Shown here: positions 12,710 through 16,664 of the stretch, piece after piece
How positions within the stretch are numbered: position 1 is the first letter of the stretch
Layout: each line of letters begins with the position of its first letter
NCBI GenBank assembly: GCA_020024265.1
Contig: JAHHTW010000034.1
Location: forward strand, 1 to 16,664
Direction: 5' to 3'
DNA length: 16,664 bases
Source of the DNA: Anaerotignum sp.
GTDB taxonomy: Bacteria > Bacillota > Clostridia > Lachnospirales > Anaerotignaceae
Translations under genes and position numbers: made by a program
Notes under the pieces: generated by a model
What the model was told of the DNA's origin: nothing
What the model saw: only the letters and a program-made list of their open reading frames with translations
Database searches by the model: none

Positions 12710-14317
12710 TTATGGTTCTACATCCGCTTCTGGGAAATAGCCTTTTAACAGACTTTCCATCTCAGGGTCCATAGGCTCCTCCGCCTCCTCATCCTCCTCT
12801 GTCAAAAGAGCGTTTTCTCCGGATTGCAGATAGGCTGCTTTGTCTATGATTTGAAATGTTACTTCCTTTCCGATGGCATTTTCCAAAAGCAGTTGTATGC
12901 GTTCGGTATGTTTTTCCAGCATATCGCTCAATGCGCCATAGGCACAAATGAGCAAAATGGTATCATCACGAAACCCAATTTCTACTTGCTGTAATTCTGA
13001 ACGCAGTATGACATTGTCTGTCTGTGCGCATATGGTTTGCCACTGGGATTGCAATTTTTTATAGTCCTCAGGAATGATTGGTTGTTTTTTCTTTTTCTTT
13101 GGCTTGGGTGGAGCCTCTGTTGTTTGGCTTTGTGCAGTTGTTGTCACTGTCACCTGTACACCCTCTGCAACTTTGCGTTCCAGCTCGGATAAGCGGGCGA
13201 CAAGCGTTTCCACATCACTGCCTGTCCATTCGGAGCAAAGACGCAAAACCTCAACTTCTAAAAGCAGACGTGCATTGGCGGCATAGCGCATTTCTTGCTG
13301 CAAAGCGGAAAATGCACGAATCAGACAGCTCAGCTCTGCGGCAGATATGGTATTTGCCTGTGTTTGCAGGCGCAGTGCATTTTCTGCGGAGAGATCCAAT
13401 ATTTTTCCGGCATCTGCTACGGTAGCTGCCACAAGCAGATTACGCAAATGCGATAAAAGCTCTGTCAAAAACTGCTTAATATCACGCCCGTTTGTGATGA
13501 TTTGCTCAATCAGCATCATGGCATGCTGCGCATCTCTGTGCGCCAAGGCATCTGTCATATCAAAAAATACGCTTTGGTCAACGGCGCCCATAATATCTTG
13601 TACTTTGGACAGTGTGATTTCTTCATTGCTATAAAATGCAATACATTGGTCTAGTATGCTGAGGGAATCACGCAAGGAGCCATCGGCAAGCTGTGCCACA
13701 TATTGCACGGCATCATCTTCTGCACGGTAGCCCTCCTCCTGTAAATATTGCAAGAGGGTATGCGTGATATCTTCTGTGGAAATGCGACGAAAATCAAAAC
13801 GCTGACAGCGGGAGAGTATGGTTGCAGGTACTTTTTGCGGATCGGTGGTAGCCAATATAAATATGACATGTGCAGGCGGCTCCTCCAATGTTTTGAGCAG
13901 TGCATTGAATGCACTGTTGGACAGCATATGCACCTCGTCGATGATATATACTTTGTATATGCCTTCTGTGGGGGCATATTGCACCTCCTCACGGATTTCA
14001 CGGATATTTTCGACACCATTGTTGGATGCGGCGTCAATTTCTATGACATTCACACTACGCCCTGCCAAGATATCCTGACAAACCTGACAAGTATTACAAG
14101 GTTCACCATCTTCGGTAGGGTGCAGGCAGTTGATGGCACGTGCAAATATTTTTGCCGTAGAGGTTTTGCCGGTACCTCTTGTACCGCAAAATAAATATGC
14201 ATGAGAAACATGCCCTGTTTTCATCTGGTTTTTGAGTGTTTTGACAATATGCTCCTGCCCCACAATGCCTGCAAAGACATTTGGGCGGAATTTTCGATAT
14301 AATGCCGTATAAGACAT
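12710..14317 (-). CDS. dnaX: DNA polymerase III subunit gamma/tau
   Basis: This 535-residue clamp-loader ATPase joins the replicase and loads the beta clamp. Visible are MSYTALYRKFRP at the start, Walker A GTRGTGKT (45-52), the zinc cysteines C64, C74, C77 and C80, Walker B IIDEVHML (DEVH 127-130), sensor 1 LATTDPQKVP and SRCQRFDFRR. Domain III follows to about residue 360; a Lys/Pro-rich linker PKPKKKKKQP spans 404-413; an acidic tail ends the tau part. GAGGAGG stands seven bases before the ATG. The linker codons are A-rich and a stop lies just beyond in the -1 frame, which could give a 416-residue gamma form. ebfC and recR, the normal downstream partners, are absent; tRNA-Ser follows instead after about 120 bases with no strong terminator in between. 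Confidence 0.97.
   Translation of the reverse strand: MSYTALYRKFRPNVFAGIVGQEHIVKTLKNQMKTGHVSHAYLFCGTRGTGKTSTAKIFARAINCLHPTEDGEPCNTCQVCQDILAGRSVNVIEIDAASNNGVENIREIREEVQYAPTEGIYKVYIIDEVHMLSNSAFNALLKTLEEPPAHVIFILATTDPQKVPATILSRCQRFDFRRISTEDITHTLLQYLQEEGYRAEDDAVQYVAQLADGSLRDSLSILDQCIAFYSNEEITLSKVQDIMGAVDQSVFFDMTDALAHRDAQHAMMLIEQIITNGRDIKQFLTELLSHLRNLLVAATVADAGKILDLSAENALRLQTQANTISAAELSCLIRAFSALQQEMRYAANARLLLEVEVLRLCSEWTGSDVETLVARLSELERKVAEGVQVTVTTTAQSQTTEAPPKPKKKKKQPIIPEDYKKLQSQWQTICAQTDNVILRSELQQVEIGFRDDTILLICAYGALSDMLEKHTERIQLLLENAIGKEVTFQIIDKAAYLQSGENALLTEEDEEAEEPMDPEMESLLKGYFPEADVEP
13068..13100 (-). other. Possible dnaX frameshift site and -1 frame stop
   Basis: Codons 407-411 read AAG AAA AAG AAA AAA on the minus strand (13099-13085). 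In the -1 frame, reading passes through ACA ACC AAT CAT TCC and meets TGA at 13070-13068. Slippage by the ribosome, or insertion of one A in the mRNA at the six-A run (13085-13090), would give a protein of about 416 residues, close to the E. coli gamma length of 431. The strict A-AAA-AAG heptamer is not present in register; G-AAA-AAG (13097-13091) is the nearest. Confidence 0.35.
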
Positions 14318-14400
14318 AAAATGCCTCCTCTTTCGTGACTGTAATGTTTGCGTATGGACAGCAAAAAAAAGAATGTTGCCATAGCTTTGGCGTATTTTTT

Positions 14401-14409
14401 ATTATAACA
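14401..14409 (-). promoter_or_regulatory. Extended -10 promoter of dnaX
   Basis: On the minus strand TATAAT (14401-14406) is preceded by TGT (14407-14409). The -35 position is weak. A leader of about 75 bases would precede the dnaX ATG. Confidence 0.5.
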
Positions 14410-14456
14410 CAGCTTGTTTGGCATTGCACTTGTGGAAATGAGAAGTTTGGTGTATA

Positions 14457-14485
14457 GAAAAAGCAACCTCTCAATAGAGATTGCT
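14457..14485 (-). terminator. Terminator of the ArsC/Spx-family gene
   Basis: AGCAACCTCT (14462-14471) pairs with AGAGATTGCT (14476-14485), one mismatch, with T-runs on both sides. It lies 10 bases after the stop codon on the minus strand and separates this gene from the dnaX promoter. Confidence 0.85.
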
Positions 14486-14494
14486 TTTTTTTGG

Positions 14495-14860
14495 TCATTT
14501 TGAATCCAACAGGCTTTCCCATTCTTTTTCCCGAAAACCAATATGCACAAAATCAGTGCCAATGAGCAGGGGACGTTTTACCAACATACCATTGGTCGCA
14601 AGCAGTGCATACTGTTCTTCTTCCGTCATTTCCGGCAGACGGTCTTTCAAATGCAAGTCCTTGTATACAAGACCGCTGGTATTGAAAAAGCGTTTCAGTG
14701 GCAAACCACTGATTTTATGCCATGTTTTCAGTTCCTCTACCGTAGGATTGTTTTCTACAATATGGCGGTCTGTAAATGGTATGCCTGCTGCTTCCAGCCA
14801 AGCTTTTGCTTTTTTGCATGTGGTGCATTTGGGGTATTCCAAGAATAATATTGACATCAT
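14495..14860 (-). CDS. ArsC/Spx family thioredoxin-fold protein
   Basis: This 121-residue protein belongs to the arsenate reductase/Spx/MgsR family. The redox CTTC motif is at 12-15 in FLEYPKCTTCKKAKAWL; the family block GLPLKRFFNTSG is near 52-63 and LATNGMLVKRPLL near 88-100. The start at 14860 is chosen because GAAAGGA lies nine bases upstream; reading back to 14938 would add 26 residues unlike the family. Members either reduce arsenate or act as RNA polymerase-binding redox regulators. The LLIG that follows KRP and the lack of arsenic genes nearby make a plain arsenate reductase doubtful, but the sequence does not decide. It is a single-gene unit ending in a good terminator. Confidence 0.9.
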   Translation of the reverse strand: MMSILFLEYPKCTTCKKAKAWLEAAGIPFTDRHIVENNPTVEELKTWHKISGLPLKRFFNTSGLVYKDLHLKDRLPEMTEEEQYALLATNGMLVKRPLLIGTDFVHIGFREKEWESLLDSK

Positions 14861-14927
14861 ACTTTCATTTCCTTTCTCAATTTTTTCGTATCCATGTTTG
14901 GCAGCAGTCTGATACCGCTTTGGCACA

Positions 14928-14957
14928 ATCGTATGCAAAGAATATCATTGAAATCAA
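14928..14957 (-). promoter_or_regulatory. Possible promoter of the ArsC/Spx-family gene
   Basis: On the minus strand TTGATT (14952-14957), 18 bases, TACGAT (14928-14933). The match is moderate and the leader would be about 60 bases. Confidence 0.35.
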
Positions 14958-15089
14958 ACAGCGGTACCATGTCACAAACATATTTTATATACAGATTCGT
15001 ATATACAAATTAGTATAGACAAGGTACAGATGGTTTGCAAGTAGGTTCTATATTTTCTCAAAAATTATCATTGACTGAACAAAAGTTTA

Positions 15090-15118
15090 TTGCATTTTAT
15101 GAAAAATACAGATACAAT
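15090..15118 (+). promoter_or_regulatory. Probable promoter of the hydroxyacid dehydrogenase
   Basis: TACAAT (15113-15118) lies 17 bases after TTGCAT (15090-15095). Another -35-like box, TTGACT at 15071, has no matching -10. The leader would be about 25 bases. The AT-rich stretch upstream (14985-15018) repeats GTATA several times. Confidence 0.5.
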
Positions 15119-15149
15119 GAAAGAAAATACATAAAGGAGGAGATATATC

Positions 15150-16103
15150 ATGAAAATCGTCATTTTAGAGCCGCTGGGCATTGCGTCGGAAAAGCTGGAA
15201 GTTGCTTGTGCTGCCGTAAAGGCAAAAGGACATACTCTTGTAGCTTATGATACACGTACAGAGGACGTGCAGGAGCTGGCAGAGCGTGGAAAAGATGCAG
15301 ATGTGATTGTGATTGCAAATCAGCCTCTGCGTAAAAATGTACTGGAAAAATGCGAAAAGGTAAAATTTATCTCGGTAGCATTTACAGGAGTAGACCATGT
15401 AGATGTCGCATACTGCAAGCAGCGGGGCATTGCCATTTCCAATGCAGCCGGATACTCCACACATGCAGTGGCGGAGCTTGCCTTTGGTTTGGCAATTTCT
15501 GTGCTGCGCTATATTCCCGCATGTGATACTGTATGCAGAAAAGAAGGCACAAAGGCAGGTATGATTGGTACAGAACTGTTTGGAAAAACATTCGGTGTCG
15601 TGGGTACTGGTGCGATTGGCTGTGAGGTTGCAAAAATTGCACAGGCATTTGGTTGTGAGGTGCTGGCATATAGCCGCAGCAAACGTCCGGAAATCGAAAA
15701 AATGGGCATTTCATATGTTTCCTTGGAGGAACTGCTGCAAAAAAGCGATATTGTATCCCTGCATGTACCACTCTCTGCACAGACACAGAGTTTGATCGGA
15801 AAAGAACAGATTGCTTTGATGAAGCCAAATGCCATACTCATCAATACCGCACGTGGCGGTGTGGTGGAAAGCGAAGCATTGGCAGAGGCGCTCAATACAG
15901 AGAAAATTGCCGGTGCCGGTATTGATGTATTTGAAACAGAACCGCCTCTTGCGGCAAATCATCCGCTTTTGACTGCAAAGCATACTGTAGTAACGCCGCA
16001 TGTGGCTTTTGCATCACAGGAAGCATTGTTTACAAGAGCGCAGATTGTTTTTGAAAATATCCTCCAGTATGAGGACGGAAAACAGCAGAATATCATTTGC
16101 TAA
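15150..16103 (+). CDS. NAD-dependent D-2-hydroxyacid dehydrogenase
   Basis: This 317-residue enzyme would interconvert a 2-oxoacid and a D-2-hydroxyacid with NAD(H). The Rossmann motif GTGAIG is at 152-157, and the catalytic residues are Arg235 (NTARGG), Glu264 (FETEPPL) and His284 (TPHVAF). Residues 76-87 (VAFTGVDHVDVA) and 96-110 (SNAAGYSTHAVAELA) match the catalytic domain of the family. Candidate substrates are hydroxypyruvate, glyoxylate, lactate or 2-hydroxyisocaproate; the sequence does not separate them, and the last two would suit amino-acid-fermenting Clostridia. AAAGGAGGAG lies seven bases before the ATG, one of the strongest binding sites here, so high expression is likely. It is monocistronic, ending at the terminator at 16121-16145. 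Confidence 0.93.
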   Translation: MKIVILEPLGIASEKLEVACAAVKAKGHTLVAYDTRTEDVQELAERGKDADVIVIANQPLRKNVLEKCEKVKFISVAFTGVDHVDVAYCKQRGIAISNAAGYSTHAVAELAFGLAISVLRYIPACDTVCRKEGTKAGMIGTELFGKTFGVVGTGAIGCEVAKIAQAFGCEVLAYSRSKRPEIEKMGISYVSLEELLQKSDIVSLHVPLSAQTQSLIGKEQIALMKPNAILINTARGGVVESEALAEALNTEKIAGAGIDVFETEPPLAANHPLLTAKHTVVTPHVAFASQEALFTRAQIVFENILQYEDGKQQNIIC

Positions 16104-16120
16104 ACAATGCAACCATTCGC

Positions 16121-16145
16121 AAGGCAGAGGATGTGCCTTTCTTTA
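16121..16145 (+). terminator. Terminator of the hydroxyacid dehydrogenase
   Basis: AAGGCA (16121-16126) and TGCCTT (16134-16139) pair around a 7-base loop, followed by TCTTTA. It begins 17 bases after the stop codon. Confidence 0.65.
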
Positions 16146-16297
16146 TAGCAAGGATTTTTTTGCCTTGATGCAGGCATGGAAAAACTTCTTATGTCCTGAT
16201 GAATACCGTTTTCGTAAAAATGGCAGTCGGTATGCTTTTCAAATATTGCTGTGACTGCATAAAAGAAAGACCGCATCACAGGCGGGCTTTGCACCGT

Positions 16298-16346
16298 CTT
16301 TTGCAAAAGTTTGTGGGGCTTGTACAGATGCCCCAATGTCTTTTTT
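16298..16346. repeat. Diverged copy of the left-edge hairpin element
   Basis: The order is palindrome CTTTTGCAAAAG (16298-16309), TTTGTGGGGC, spacer, GCCCCAATGTCTTTTTT (16330-16346). It mirrors 197-250, where a CTTTTTCAAAAG hairpin is followed by CTCGTGGGG, a GGGGC/GCCCC stem and AAGGTCTTTT. This is read by eye. Confidence 0.5.
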
Positions 16347-16560
16347 CCTGTGAAGCGGCAAAGGAATCCTGTGTGGGGGAAAGCAAGACAATTTCCCCCA
16401 TATAAGATTCGATTGCTTTACCAAAAGCAAAAGTGGAACGATGCTCACGGCATGGTCGGCTTTTTTCAGTTTATCCATACGCAAGGCGCTGCATATTTGA
16501 CAATGGCTTGCGTGAGGGGATACCAAGCAAAAAAAGATACAAATTTTTTCAAAAAACTAC

Positions 16561-16589
16561 TTGACGCATACAATATTCTATGATAAGAT
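16561..16589 (+). promoter_or_regulatory. Promoter of tRNA-Thr
   Basis: TTGACG (16561-16566), 17 bases, TAAGAT (16584-16589). The start would be near 16596, 18 bases before the tRNA. Confidence 0.75.
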
Positions 16590-16613
16590 AATACTCGCAT
16601 CTGAGAAAGATAT

Positions 16614-16664
16614 GCCGATGTGGCTCAATTGGCAGAGCAGCTGACTTGTAATCAGCAGGTTATC
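16614..16664 (+). tRNA. tRNA-Thr, anticodon TGT, 3' end outside the window
   Basis: The 51 bases present give acceptor 5' strand GCCGATG, D-arm GGCTCAATTGGCAGAGC and anticodon arm GCTGA/CTTGTAA/TCAGC with anticodon TGT (reads ACA). The variable loop starts at AGGTTATC and the T-arm and 3' acceptor strand are cut off. It may head a longer tRNA cluster. Confidence 0.9.

Larger units (their letters stand above)
16104..16560. other. Hairpin-rich spacer without a supported gene
   Basis: Several open frames exist on both strands, up to 95 codons, but none has a recognisable protein or a good ribosome binding site. The tract contains a terminator (16121-16145), a repeat-family remnant (16298-16346), a 9-bp hairpin (16374-16400: TGGGGGAAA and TTTCCCCCA) and a small hairpin at 16413-16430 (TTGCTTT/AAAGCAA). 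A decayed gene cannot be excluded. Confidence 0.55.

Noticed and set aside
13091..13097. Canonical A-AAA-AAG slippery heptamer in dnaX
   Set aside because: In the reading frame the heptamer is G-AAA-AAG, so the first base does not allow full re-pairing. It is kept only as a possible slippage tract.
16239..16526. 95-codon minus-strand frame in the last spacer
   Set aside because: It spans several hairpins, lacks a binding site and has no recognisable motif.

Overview
The window looks like chromosomal DNA of a spore-forming, low-GC Gram-positive anaerobe, most likely a Clostridia/Lachnospirales-type Firmicute. Evidence: AGGAGG-type ribosome binding sites; consensus TTGACA-17-TATAAT promoters; tRNA genes without an encoded CCA; a BofA (pro-sigma-K processing) gene; the four-cysteine small protein seen in Clostridia; DapH rather than DapD for lysine/peptidoglycan precursors; a Gx-type (HepS1-like) transporter next to a NusG-II domain protein. 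The genus is an inference; no database search was possible.

Layout. At the left edge (1-283) lies a non-coding tract made of six perfect short-loop hairpins and a 17-bp tandem repeat. Next comes a minus-strand block: signal peptidase I (284-766), a 56-residue four-cysteine protein (901-1071), tRNA-Arg(CCG), bofA and a DUF2508/YaaL gene (1329-1932). A plus-strand block follows: two small helical proteins of unknown function (2080-2731), then, after a small minus-strand gene (2870-3082), a tightly packed series prpE-trmK-NIF3-nucleoside kinase-dapH (3313-8395). It continues with tRNA-Phe(GAA), a NusG-II protein and Gx transporter pair, an IMP dehydrogenase of the Tritrichomonas-like type behind a structured leader, and a SIMPL-domain secreted protein. 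A second minus-strand block holds tRNA-Ser(GCU), dnaX and an ArsC/Spx-family protein (12501-14860). A plus-strand D-2-hydroxyacid dehydrogenase (15150-16103), a hairpin-rich spacer with a diverged copy of the left-edge element, and the first part of tRNA-Thr(UGU) close the window.

How the parts relate. prpE, trmK and the NIF3 gene overlap or abut and are probably one transcript; they combine nucleotide/phosphoester housekeeping, tRNA methylation and a metal-binding protein. The nucleoside kinase and dapH follow with short gaps and good ribosome binding sites. dnaX and yaaL-bofA, normally close neighbours with ebfC and recR between them in Firmicutes, keep their order and strand here but are about 10.8 kb apart with no ebfC or recR in between.

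Most of the window is housekeeping. The points most worth a second look are the hairpin chain at the left edge and its diverged copy at 16.3 kb, the protozoan-like IMP dehydrogenase and its leader, a possible short DnaX product by frameshifting on a lysine/A-rich tract, the split dnaX-recR-bofA neighbourhood, an ECF-sigma-like promoter before the SIMPL gene, and two uncharacterised small-gene loci at 2.1-3.1 kb. I do not see a defence system, phage, insertion sequence, CRISPR array or biosynthetic cluster.
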